Part shown: piece by piece, positions 25,354 to 33,893 of the stretch
How the letters are laid out: each line of letters opens with the position of its first letter
Numbering within the stretch: the stretch's first letter is position 1
Assembly: GCF_015351475.1 (NCBI RefSeq)
Contig: NZ_JADKPR010000019.1
Location: 1 to 64,000 of the forward strand
DNA length: 64,000 nucleotides
Source of the DNA: Flavobacterium sp. HJJ
GTDB lineage: Bacteria; Bacteroidota; Bacteroidia; Flavobacteriales; Flavobacteriaceae
Direction of reading: 5' to 3'
Program-made: the position numbers and the translations under genes
The notes under the pieces: model-generated
Told to the model about the DNA's origin: nothing
Database searches by the model: none
Seen by the model: only the letters and a program-made list of their open reading frames with translations

Positions 25354-26610
25354 ATGAAACATCTATTATTAGCATTCCTAGCCTTTTTTTCATTTTCCTG
25401 TTTGGCACAAATAAAAACAATCAGTTTTAACTCAGAAAAACTCAAAGAAAAAAGGGATCTTTTTGTGTCATTGCCCGCTTCTTATGAAAAAAACAAAACC
25501 AAACAATACCCCTTATTAGTTTTATTAGATGGCGATTATTTATTAAATCCTTTCACTGGTGCGTTAATTTACGGTTCTTATTGGGATGATTTACCAGAAG
25601 TAATAATTGTTGGTATAGCTCAAAACAAAAATGACCAAAGAAACACAGATTGCGGAGTTGATCCTGTAACAGGAATGCCCGACGGAAAAAGTGTAGATTT
25701 CTTTGATTTTATTTCACTAGAACTTATTCCTATGATTCAAAAGGAATACAGAGTAACAAATTTCAAGATTATAGCCGGGCATGACACGACCGCCTCTTTT
25801 TTAAATTTCTTTTTATACAAAGACAGACCACTATTTGATGCTTATATTTCATTAAGCCCGGAATTTCCAGTAAATATGGAGCAAACGATGCCAGATTTAC
25901 TTGCAAATTCCAAAACACCTCTTTTCTATTATTTATCCACAGCCGATGGAGATGAGAAAAAAATGAGAGAAAGAATCCTAAATCTTGACACAAATCTAAA
26001 AACAATTAAAAACCCTGATTTAAATTATAAATTCGAAGATTTTAAGGAAGCCTCCCATTATTCACTTGTGCTGCATTCGATTCCTTCTGCTTTATATCAA
26101 ATTTTCTCAGTGGCAGAGCCAATATCTGTACTGGAATACAAGACTAAAATAGTCACTTTAAAAGAAGGTTATGTAGAATATCTGAAAAAAAAATACGATA
26201 TAATTGAAAATTCTTTTGGAATAAAAAATCCAATCAGAATCTCCGATTTCAAAGCCATAGAAGCAGCTATCCTAGAAAACAAAGATTACAATGAGCTGGA
26301 TGCCTTGGCAATTCTTGCAGATAAAAATTACCCAAAAAGCATGCTTGGAGATTACGAATTAGCAATCATGTTCGAAAAAAAACAAGATAATCCAAGGGCT
26401 GTACGTTATTATATGTCAGGATTCAACAAAGAAGAAATTGCTGATCTAACCAAAGATATGATGTTTGCAAAAGCTGAAGAGCTGAAAAAAACCTTTGCAA
26501 AAAAACCAAAAATAAAAGGAAAAGTTGGTCAGGATACTGAAGCAAAACAAGAAGTAATTGAAGAAACTCCTACAGCTGACGCACCAGTAACAGAAGAAAA
26601 AAAGCAATAA
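25354..26610 (+). CDS. Esterase D-like alpha/beta hydrolase, atypical nucleophile
   Basis: A 418-residue exported protein: signal peptide to about residue 18 (FFSFSCLAQ). The esterase D/Fes-like fold is indicated by SLPASYEKNKTKQYPLLVLL, PEVIIVGIAQ, FISLELIPMIQKEYRV and the nucleophile-elbow position. Where the family has GHSxGG, this protein reads GHDTTAS (Asp144). A late histidine is present (ASHYSLV). Residues ~290-418 are helical, with a charged lysine/glutamate-rich tail. It is either a hydrolase with an Asp nucleophile, as in epoxide hydrolases, or a pseudoenzyme. It precedes radA by 2 bp. Confidence 0.8.
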   Translation: MKHLLLAFLAFFSFSCLAQIKTISFNSEKLKEKRDLFVSLPASYEKNKTKQYPLLVLLDGDYLLNPFTGALIYGSYWDDLPEVIIVGIAQNKNDQRNTDCGVDPVTGMPDGKSVDFFDFISLELIPMIQKEYRVTNFKIIAGHDTTASFLNFFLYKDRPLFDAYISLSPEFPVNMEQTMPDLLANSKTPLFYYLSTADGDEKKMRERILNLDTNLKTIKNPDLNYKFEDFKEASHYSLVLHSIPSALYQIFSVAEPISVLEYKTKIVTLKEGYVEYLKKKYDIIENSFGIKNPIRISDFKAIEAAILENKDYNELDALAILADKNYPKSMLGDYELAIMFEKKQDNPRAVRYYMSGFNKEEIADLTKDMMFAKAEELKKTFAKKPKIKGKVGQDTEAKQEVIEETPTADAPVTEEKKQ

Positions 26611-26612
26611 TA

Positions 26613-27974
26613 ATGTCCAAAGTAAAAACAACTTTTTTTTGCCAGAATTGCGGTGCCCAATATTCCAAATGGCAGGGGCAGTGTAATTCCTGCAGAGAAT
26701 GGAACACTATTGCCGAGGAAATTATTCAAAAGCAGGAAAAAGTGGCTTGGAAAAGCGAGCCGTCCACAACTAGCAAAGCCCCAAAACCATTAAGAATCAA
26801 TGAAATTGACAGTACAGAAGAAATCAGACTCAATACTACTGACAATGAGCTGAACAGAGTTCTGGGAGGCGGAATTGTTCCTGGCTCTCTAATACTTTTA
26901 GGAGGAGAACCTGGTATTGGAAAGAGTACTTTGTTGCTGCAGATTTCTTTAAAATTACCATACAAAACCTTATACGTTTCGGGTGAGGAAAGCCAAAAGC
27001 AGATTAAGATGCGTGCAGAACGCATCACTCCAAATGGGGACAGCTGTTTTATTCTTACCGAAACCAAAACACAGAATATCTTTAAGCAGATTGAAGCCAT
27101 TCAGCCCGAAATTGTCATAATTGATTCGATTCAGACTTTGCATACCGATTATATCGAATCGACCGCCGGAAGTATTTCTCAAATACGGGAAACAACCGCC
27201 GAGCTGATTAAATTTGCCAAAGAAACCAATATTCCCGTAATATTAATTGGTCATATCACCAAAGACGGAACGATTGCCGGACCAAAAATATTGGAACATA
27301 TGGTTGATACTGTACTTCAATTTGAAGGTGACAGAAATCATGTTTACCGCATTTTACGTTCGCTAAAAAACCGTTTTGGATCAACTGCAGAGATTGGTAT
27401 CTACGAAATGCTTGGAAGCGGACTTCGGGAGGTATCCAATCCTTCCGAAATATTGATTTCGCACAAAGACGAAGAACTATCAGGAACGGCCATTGCTACC
27501 ACACTAGAAGGTATGCGTCCGCTGATGATCGAAATTCAATCGCTGGTAAGTACCGCAGTATATGGAACTCCACAAAGAAGCACCACAGGTTATAACGCCA
27601 AAAGACTGAATATGATTTTAGCCGTTTTGGAAAAAAGAGCCGGTTTTAGACTTGGCGCAAAAGATGTTTTCCTGAATGTAACCGGAGGAATTTCTGTTGA
27701 CGACCCTGCCATCGATTTGGCCGTTGTTGCAGCAATTTTATCATCTAATGAAGACATTCCGGTCAACAAAGATTACTGCTTTGCAGGCGAAGTTGGTCTT
27801 TCTGGCGAAATCCGTCCTGTAAACCGAGTAGACCAGCGTATTCAGGAAGCTGAAAAATTAGGATTTTCTACTATTTTTGTATCCAAGTACAATAAAATAG
27901 CTTTAAAAAATACTGGAATCAAAATTCAGCTGGCGGCCAAAATCGAAGATGTGGTGAGTATGCTTTTTGGATAA
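26613..27974 (+). CDS. radA: DNA repair protein RadA
   Basis: A 453-residue RecA-like ATPase that helps process recombination intermediates. N-terminal zinc finger with Cys10, Cys13, Cys24 and Cys27 (FCQNCG, QCNSC). Walker A GGEPGIGKST is at 97-106. The RadA-specific KNRFG motif is near 252, and a C-terminal Lon-like domain (GGISVDDPAIDLAVVAAILS, GEVGLSGEIRPV) follows. Full length. Its start is 2 bp after the preceding stop, so it is probably cotranscribed. Confidence 0.98.
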   Translation: MSKVKTTFFCQNCGAQYSKWQGQCNSCREWNTIAEEIIQKQEKVAWKSEPSTTSKAPKPLRINEIDSTEEIRLNTTDNELNRVLGGGIVPGSLILLGGEPGIGKSTLLLQISLKLPYKTLYVSGEESQKQIKMRAERITPNGDSCFILTETKTQNIFKQIEAIQPEIVIIDSIQTLHTDYIESTAGSISQIRETTAELIKFAKETNIPVILIGHITKDGTIAGPKILEHMVDTVLQFEGDRNHVYRILRSLKNRFGSTAEIGIYEMLGSGLREVSNPSEILISHKDEELSGTAIATTLEGMRPLMIEIQSLVSTAVYGTPQRSTTGYNAKRLNMILAVLEKRAGFRLGAKDVFLNVTGGISVDDPAIDLAVVAAILSSNEDIPVNKDYCFAGEVGLSGEIRPVNRVDQRIQEAEKLGFSTIFVSKYNKIALKNTGIKIQLAAKIEDVVSMLFG

Positions 27975-28013
27975 AACATCATTTTAAAAAACATTTCTTT
28001 TCTTTCCTACAAC

Positions 28014-29975
28014 ATGAAAACTAACAAACAAAAGTTACTGCTTGCCTCCAAAATAATTGGGATAGTTATTACTCTGCTCCTAATTGGTTTTCTGGTTTTC
28101 AGGGACGAACTTTTGGATCAGGCAGTGGATAAGGTATCATCCACAATGAAATTAGAATACAACAGCGAATTTGCTATAAAAAAAGCATCTTTCGATGGTA
28201 TTTCAGGAATAGAACTGGACGAAATTACTTTGGCTCCAAAAAATCTGGACACAATTTTCAAAATCCAAAAAATAAAAACAAGTGTAAATTTATGGCGTTT
28301 GCTCATTGGCGATGTGCAGCTTGGGACTCTTGAAATAAAAAACGGTTATGTCCAGTTAACCAAAAAAGGAAATGTCAAAAACTTTGGAGCATTCCTCAAA
28401 AAAGACAAAAACGAACAAAAAACGAACAAAAAAAGAGATTATGCCGAATTTGCCTATCGCATTATCTCCAAAGTCCTCAATCTAGTTCCGACAGATATGA
28501 CAATGGAAAATCTTGTTTTCAAACTCGATGACAACGGCAAAAAAGCAACTGTCAATTTTAAAAATCTGACTTTACATCAGACTAAACTGGAATCGTCGAT
28601 CGAGGTTAAAACCAACACCTTTGCACAGCGATGGAGAATCAACGGAATAGCAGATCCAAGAAATAAAAAAGGAGATCTCCATTTTTTTAACATTGACACC
28701 GGTGCCATCAAAGTCCCTTATTTTGACGAACGATATAATTTAAAAGCCAGTTTTGATTCAATTAGATTTAATGTTCAAAACATTGACATGAGTGGCGGTG
28801 AACTGCATTTTGATGGTTTCAGTTCGATTACCAATCTGAAAGTAAACCATAAAAGAATTGCCAATAAAGATGTTAATATTAAAAATGCACGCTTTGATTT
28901 CCGCTTCTTGTTAGGCAGCGATTTTATTTCGATCGACAGCAGTTCGACCGTTCAATTCAACAAAATAAAAATACATCCGTATCTTTCGTATAACACCGAA
29001 GAAGATACCGTTTACAGACTGCAAATCCGAACTCCAAAAATCAAAACACAGGATTTTATCACTTCCCTGCCTGATGGATTGTTTACCCATTTTCAGGGAA
29101 TGGAAGCCACAGGTGATTTTGATTATAATCTGGATTTCATGTTCAACAAAAACAAACCGAATACTATTGTTTTCAAGAGCAATGTCAACAAACGTAATGT
29201 TAAAATTACCAAATACGGCAATATAGATTTAGCCAAATTAAATGGTGAATTCACCTACCGTGCCGTCGATAAAGGTGTACTGCAGCGTCCGGTTTTTGTG
29301 GGTGCAAGCAATCCCTATTACACGCCTTTGGACCAGATTTCACCATATCTGCAAAAATGCGTTTTAACTTCCGAAGATCCTTCGTTTATGTCACATCACG
29401 GCTTTATAAACGAAGCTTTTAAACAATCGATTCTTAAAAATATCCGCACCAAAAAGTTTTCGCGTGGAGCGAGCACCATAAGCATGCAATTGGTTAAAAA
29501 CGTTTTCCTTACAAGAGAAAAAACTTTATCACGAAAACTAGAAGAAATTCTGTTGGTTTATATAATTGAAGGCAATCGAATCACGAGCAAACAACGTATG
29601 CTTGAAGTCTATTTCAATATTATCGAATGGGGACCAAACGTATATGGAATTGGCGAAGCAGCTGAATTTTATTTCCAAAAAAGACCTGCCGATTTGAATG
29701 TCCGCGAATGTTTATATCTGGCAACGATCATCCCAAAACCAAAGAAATTCATGTGGCAGTTTGACCAGGAAGGTTTGCAGAAAGCCTATGCAACCAAACA
29801 TCAGGCATTCCTGAGAAATCTGATGTTCCGCCGTGGTTTATTAGTTCCTGAAGATACTGTTGGTTTGTCTGCCCCTGTTACGCTTACAGGTCGGGCTCAT
29901 TCGTTATTAAATATCAAAGTAAAAGACACAACCGTAATCGACTCGACGGATGTGAAAGAGGAATTTGATTTTTAG
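28014..29975 (+). CDS. GT51 peptidoglycan transglycosylase with AsmA-like N-terminus
   Basis: 653 residues. One membrane anchor at ~12-29 (IIGIVITLLLIGFLVF) is followed by ~400 residues of beta-rich sequence resembling AsmA-type envelope proteins. The C-terminal GT51 glycosyltransferase domain (~435-600) has TSEDPSFMSHHGF (catalytic Glu near 453), RGASTISMQLVKNVFL, RKLEEILLVYIIE and YFNIIEWGPNVYGI. GT51 enzymes polymerise glycan strands from lipid II. No transpeptidase domain is present, so it is a monofunctional enzyme with an unusual extracytoplasmic extension. It lies 39 bp after radA. Confidence 0.88.
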   Translation: MKTNKQKLLLASKIIGIVITLLLIGFLVFRDELLDQAVDKVSSTMKLEYNSEFAIKKASFDGISGIELDEITLAPKNLDTIFKIQKIKTSVNLWRLLIGDVQLGTLEIKNGYVQLTKKGNVKNFGAFLKKDKNEQKTNKKRDYAEFAYRIISKVLNLVPTDMTMENLVFKLDDNGKKATVNFKNLTLHQTKLESSIEVKTNTFAQRWRINGIADPRNKKGDLHFFNIDTGAIKVPYFDERYNLKASFDSIRFNVQNIDMSGGELHFDGFSSITNLKVNHKRIANKDVNIKNARFDFRFLLGSDFISIDSSSTVQFNKIKIHPYLSYNTEEDTVYRLQIRTPKIKTQDFITSLPDGLFTHFQGMEATGDFDYNLDFMFNKNKPNTIVFKSNVNKRNVKITKYGNIDLAKLNGEFTYRAVDKGVLQRPVFVGASNPYYTPLDQISPYLQKCVLTSEDPSFMSHHGFINEAFKQSILKNIRTKKFSRGASTISMQLVKNVFLTREKTLSRKLEEILLVYIIEGNRITSKQRMLEVYFNIIEWGPNVYGIGEAAEFYFQKRPADLNVRECLYLATIIPKPKKFMWQFDQEGLQKAYATKHQAFLRNLMFRRGLLVPEDTVGLSAPVTLTGRAHSLLNIKVKDTTVIDSTDVKEEFDF

Positions 29976-29985
29976 GCATAACAAC

Positions 29986-30029
29986 AAGGACACAAAGCTT
30001 TGTGCTCTTAGCGTTTTCTTTGTGTCCTT
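29986..30029. terminator. Inverted repeat between convergent genes
   Basis: AAGGACACAAAG (29986-29997) and CTTTGTGTCCTT (30018-30029) form a perfect 12-bp stem with a 20-nt loop, located between the convergent GT51 and LytTR genes. There is no long T run. It may terminate in both directions or be a dispersed flavobacterial palindrome. Confidence 0.5.
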
Positions 30030-30042
30030 TGTGGTTAGACTT

Positions 30043-30789
30043 TTATTTAAAATTCCTTAAAAAATCCTCTTTATAAGTCGGGGAAACTTCAATTTCGGTG
30101 GAATCGTTCAGCGTAATAATCCCTCCTTTATTGTACGATTTCACACAATTCAAATTGATGATATGGGATTTGTGGACACGGATAAAAGGCAAAGGCAGAA
30201 TTTCGGAGAAATGTTTTAAAAAACGGCACGCCATCTTTTTACTTCCATTATGAAGATACAAATCGGTGAAATTGCCGTTACCGCGAAGCCGAATGATTTC
30301 CTCCATTTTTACAACTTCAAAACCTTCCAGTGTCGGCAGAATCACTTGTTGCTTTTCGGGTTTGGATTCCTTAAAATTTTCAATAATAATCTTATTTCTA
30401 TTAAAAATTTCCTGATTCAGAATTTGATGATGGACTTTGTTTACCGCAACAATCAGTTCTTCAATGCTGATGGGTTTCAGCAGATAATAGGCCGCGCTTT
30501 GATTCAGGGCTTTCAGCGAATACTCCGAAAAAGCGGTCACAAAAATGGTTTCAAAATGCAGGTCTTTGCAGGCTTCGAGAACATCAAAAGCATTTCCGAA
30601 AGGCATTTCGACATCCAGAAAAACCAATTGTGGCTGTAATTCGTGCAAGAGCGGAACGGCCTCTTTAATATTTTGGGCTTCGCCAATAACCTCCACCTGC
30701 GGACAATATTTACCCAAATAATTCTTAAGCACTTCACGCGCCGTCAATTCATCTTCGACAATAACGCTTTTTATCTTCTGAAAATTCAT
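30043..30789 (-). CDS. LytTR-family response regulator
   Basis: 248 residues. The receiver domain (1-125) has acidic E12-D13, phosphoacceptor Asp59 (LVFLDVEMP), Thr in VTAFSEYS and Lys in LLKPI. A LytTR DNA-binding domain (~150-248) includes FTDLYLHNGSKKM, FIRVHKSHIINL and EIEVSPTYKE. LytTR proteins bind direct repeats about two helical turns apart. Its start overlaps the kinase stop by 4 bp. Candidate sites lie at 32687-32716 and 33800-33829. Confidence 0.95.
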   Translation of the reverse strand: MNFQKIKSVIVEDELTAREVLKNYLGKYCPQVEVIGEAQNIKEAVPLLHELQPQLVFLDVEMPFGNAFDVLEACKDLHFETIFVTAFSEYSLKALNQSAAYYLLKPISIEELIVAVNKVHHQILNQEIFNRNKIIIENFKESKPEKQQVILPTLEGFEVVKMEEIIRLRGNGNFTDLYLHNGSKKMACRFLKHFSEILPLPFIRVHKSHIINLNCVKSYNKGGIITLNDSTEIEVSPTYKEDFLRNFK

Positions 30790-32633
30790 CCTATTTCATC
30801 AATTAATGGACAGCTAATTTCGACAATCGTTCCTCTTTCCGGTAACGTTTTTTCAAAAATCCGGAAAGAAATATGCTGTTTGTACAGTTCATTCAGCAGA
30901 CTGATGCGCTCTTTGGTATTGCTCATTCCTCGCGATTCGTGTACTTTTTGATTCGCCGTTTTCAGCTCTTGGCTTTTGGTCAGACCAATGCCATTATCCT
31001 CAATCTGAATCACCACTTTTCCGCTGATTAATTCCACTTTTAGCAACAGCAGTCCTTTCATATCCAAATAGCGCAAACCATGCCAAATAGCATTTTCCAA
31101 ATGCGGCTGCATTATCATATTCGGAACCATCGTTCTTTCGGCATCCAGTTCCGGATCAACACTAATTTTAAAATCAAATTTATCCTGAAAACGCAGATGT
31201 TCCAATTCTAGATATTTTCGTAATTGCTCCAATTCGTTATCGAGCGTAATGAAATCCTTATTGGAATTCTCCATTGCATTCCGCATCAGATTCGAATACG
31301 AAGTCAGGTATTTATTGGCCTCCAACTCCCTATTTTGGGCAATGAACTGATTGACGCTGTTAAGGCTGTTAAAAATAAAATGCGGATTCATTTCTCTGCG
31401 CAGCGACTGCAGGGCGATTTCCTTGTTCTTGATTTTAATCGAATAAAGCGCTTTCACAATCCATAAAAACAACAGTAAAAGCAATCCAATAGAACCCAAA
31501 AGAAAATAATTGAACGTGTTTTTCCTTGAAATCAATTCATCTTTCAGCGACTTTTCTTTTTCAAGCTGGCGGATTTTATCTTCACTCACCTGAAACGTTT
31601 TGGCATCAATCAAAGTCGTGTCCGAATGAATTAACTGGTCGAAATTCTTAACAAATTGATCGTACAAAACCAAACTCTCCTTATTGTTTCCCTTTTTGTT
31701 ATAATACTGCGTTAATGCCGTCAGACTTGTTTTTGCTTCGGCCGAATTGCCTTTTTGCAGTGCCAAAGCAAATGCTTCCTTTAAGGCTTCAATAGCCTTG
31801 TTTGGTTCTTCTTTTTGAAAATATAGACCCGAAAGCGACTGCAATTGCTTGATTTGAGTAGTGAAATCCTGTTTGGTTTTGGCATCTGCCAAAAGCTTTT
31901 CGCTAATCCCGATCGCCTTGTCAAACTGATTGTCCGAAGCGTATACTTTTGCAATTTCATTATTGATTTTGATGATCGTCGCCGGCTTCCCTTTTGCGTA
32001 AGCGAGTGCCTGATTGTAACTTTCTATCGCAACATCCTTATTTTTTTGCTGAAGCGAATTTTCGGCCTTTTTCACATACGCATCCGAAACCTCTTCGCTT
32101 TTTTTCTCCTTCTTAAGCAATTCAATGTTCGAATTCACATAACTTTCCTGAGCCACAGGACTTGCTATCGAACGCAGTCGGTTAGCATCGTTCGTATTGA
32201 CTTTTTCAGCACTTTTATCTTCGGCCATTGCCCCCGCAACTTCATAATTACTGATGGCGGATTTATAATCTTTTTGGGATTCCTGCACTTTGGCAAGGCT
32301 TCTGGTAACACGGGTTTTGTCATCAGTCAGTTTTAGTTTGGTGTAGCTCGCCAGCGCTTTTTTAAAGTATTCCTCGGCCTTGGCATTATCCCCTTTTCCG
32401 AGAAACTCATTGGCCAGTTTTTCATAATTCGAAGCGATATTTGATTCATTATTTTCATCCAAAGATTTAGATAATTCCTCAGCAGTTATACTAATTTTGG
32501 CTTTACTGATTCTGGAGCTATTTTTTTTTTCAATTTTTTCTATAGGAGCAGACTGCGCAATTATTTCATGAGGAAATAAAAACGCTAAAAAGAGCAGAGC
32601 AAAAACAATTAATAAATTATGTTTCACAAACAA
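30786..32633 (-). CDS. TPR-containing LytS-type sensor histidine kinase
   Basis: 615 residues: signal peptide (1-27), a periplasmic region with tetratricopeptide repeats (~65-340, for example NKAIEALKEAFALALQKGN), one membrane span near 375-395 (LLGSIGLLLLLFLWIV), then a His-kinase domain with phosphoacceptor His418 in NPHFIFNSLNSVNQF and an ATPase domain with IEDNGIGL. TPR sensors of this class are common in Bacteroidetes. It is coupled to the LytTR regulator by a 4-bp overlap. The 32634-32774 gap is shared with the divergent SIMPL gene. Confidence 0.94.
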   Translation of the reverse strand: MFVKHNLLIVFALLFLAFLFPHEIIAQSAPIEKIEKKNSSRISKAKISITAEELSKSLDENNESNIASNYEKLANEFLGKGDNAKAEEYFKKALASYTKLKLTDDKTRVTRSLAKVQESQKDYKSAISNYEVAGAMAEDKSAEKVNTNDANRLRSIASPVAQESYVNSNIELLKKEKKSEEVSDAYVKKAENSLQQKNKDVAIESYNQALAYAKGKPATIIKINNEIAKVYASDNQFDKAIGISEKLLADAKTKQDFTTQIKQLQSLSGLYFQKEEPNKAIEALKEAFALALQKGNSAEAKTSLTALTQYYNKKGNNKESLVLYDQFVKNFDQLIHSDTTLIDAKTFQVSEDKIRQLEKEKSLKDELISRKNTFNYFLLGSIGLLLLLFLWIVKALYSIKIKNKEIALQSLRREMNPHFIFNSLNSVNQFIAQNRELEANKYLTSYSNLMRNAMENSNKDFITLDNELEQLRKYLELEHLRFQDKFDFKISVDPELDAERTMVPNMIMQPHLENAIWHGLRYLDMKGLLLLKVELISGKVVIQIEDNGIGLTKSQELKTANQKVHESRGMSNTKERISLLNELYKQHISFRIFEKTLPERGTIVEISCPLIDEIG

Positions 32634-32686
32634 ATATTTAGAAAGTGTAAAGTAAGTTAATTTTTAATTCCAAAACTATAGCTTTT

Positions 32687-32757
32687 ACCAAGTCAAACGG
32701 CTTGTTGACCCATTCTCTCAAAAATATATTTTCTCTATTGATACTTTTACCATGTAA
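32687..32757 (+). promoter_or_regulatory. ACC-box operator and promoter of the SIMPL gene
   Basis: ACCAAGTCA (32687) and ACCCATTCT (32708) start exactly 21 bp apart. A -7-like TACTTTTA lies at 32743-32750. A third ACC-box (TTTTACCATGTAAAC, ACC at 32749) overlaps the -7 region. The same arrangement stands before the vWA gene. Spacing fits LytTR direct-repeat operators, and the LytTR regulator is encoded alongside. Confidence 0.55.
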
Positions 32758-32774
32758 ACTTAAAATCTATCAAT

Positions 32775-33737
32775 ATGAAAAAACCATTCTTTTCATTTTT
32801 AATCATTCTGTTGTCTCAATTCAGCTCTGGACAGGTTTCGGGAAATGCCAATTACCAAAATCGGTATTCTGAACAAAATACAATCAATATCAATTTTCCA
32901 TCACAAGATGGTATTGTGATAAATGTAAAAGGTCTTGCTAATGTTAAGGCAGATTCATACACAGCTATTTTCAGTTTAACTCAAACAGGTAAAACAGCCA
33001 AAGAGGTCAATGAATTAATTAATCAGCGAATTTCGCAATCATTAACAGAAATCAAACTCAAAAAAGATGTTGAAACCTTTGTAGATATGATCTCATTTGT
33101 TCCTGTTTATGAATATGAAGTTGAGAAAAAGGTTTTCAGCCGTAAAACCTACAATGAAGTTCCAATTGGGTTTGAATTGAAGAAAAATATTCACATAAAA
33201 TACTCTGATCCCAATCAGCTGAACGATTTTATATCAATTTTATCCAATCATGAAATATACGATCTGGTACGAGTTGATTATTTTTCAAGCACCTTAGAAT
33301 CAATCAAAAAAGAAATGATGAACAAGGCAAAGCTTTTAATACAAGAAAAAACCAAGAATTATGAGGTAATTCTTGGTGAGACATTTACAAATGCAGAGAA
33401 AAGAATAACCGATGATTTTATTCTAAACTTACCTGTAGAAATGTACAAATCCTATGAAGCGTATAACAGTTCTGATTTAAACTTAAAAAAAACAGCAAAT
33501 GTCAATCAGTCCAATAAATCGACTACGCTTTATTATCAGCCTGTATTTAATAAAGAATTTGATTTTATAATAAACCCTGTGGTATTGGAACCAGTTATAC
33601 AAGTACAATATGAAATAAAGATTTTGATTAATAGAGAAAAAAAACAGATTCCAAAAACAGATAAACAATTTATACTGATTACTCCAAATGGCGATTTAAA
33701 GAATCTTGTTATGGATACCGCAAAGCAAAAGCTTTAA
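32775..33737 (+). CDS. SIMPL (DUF541) domain periplasmic protein
   Basis: 320 residues. Signal peptide ~1-19 (SFLIILLSQFSSGQ), then a SIMPL-like domain: IVINVKGLANVKADSYTAIF, the alternation QTGKTAKEVNELINQRISQ, and GFELKKNIHIKYSDPNQLND. SIMPL proteins are periplasmic and associated with stress or oxidant tolerance; the exact role is unknown. It is divergent from the histidine kinase and preceded by an ACC-box pair shared with the vWA gene, suggesting control by the neighbouring two-component system (inference). Confidence 0.75.
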   Translation: MKKPFFSFLIILLSQFSSGQVSGNANYQNRYSEQNTININFPSQDGIVINVKGLANVKADSYTAIFSLTQTGKTAKEVNELINQRISQSLTEIKLKKDVETFVDMISFVPVYEYEVEKKVFSRKTYNEVPIGFELKKNIHIKYSDPNQLNDFISILSNHEIYDLVRVDYFSSTLESIKKEMMNKAKLLIQEKTKNYEVILGETFTNAEKRITDDFILNLPVEMYKSYEAYNSSDLNLKKTANVNQSNKSTTLYYQPVFNKEFDFIINPVVLEPVIQVQYEIKILINREKKQIPKTDKQFILITPNGDLKNLVMDTAKQKL

Positions 33738-33787
33738 ATTAAGTCTGAAACCTGTAGTAGATTTCTGCTACAGGTTTCAGACTTAAT
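33735..33787. terminator. Long perfect hairpin after the SIMPL gene
   Basis: The 23-bp arms (TAAATTAAGTCTGAAACCTG plus TAG, and its reverse complement) are perfect, with two further pairs and a short loop. The first arm includes the stop codon. No T run follows. It may terminate, protect the mRNA 3' end, or be a dispersed palindrome. Confidence 0.6.
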
Positions 33788-33799
33788 TTAAACCCTTTC

Positions 33800-33862
33800 A
33801 CCAAGTCAAAAGCCCGTTTCACCATTTGTCCAAAAATGACGTGTTTTTAGTTTCTAAGTTTG
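33800..33862 (+). promoter_or_regulatory. ACC-box operator and promoter of the vWA gene
   Basis: ACCAAGTCA (33800) and ACCATTTGT (33821) start 21 bp apart, followed by the consensus -7 box TAAGTTTG (33855-33862), 34 bp after the second box. The layout and the ACCAAGTCAAA core match the site before the SIMPL gene. Confidence 0.6.
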
Positions 33863-33893
33863 ATCTGTAATCAACCCTTAAAAACTAGAAATT

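Noticed and set aside
31845..32336. 163-codon plus-strand frame opposite the histidine kinase
   Set aside because: Its composition is a shadow of the Lys/Glu-rich TPR region; the kinase frame is well supported.
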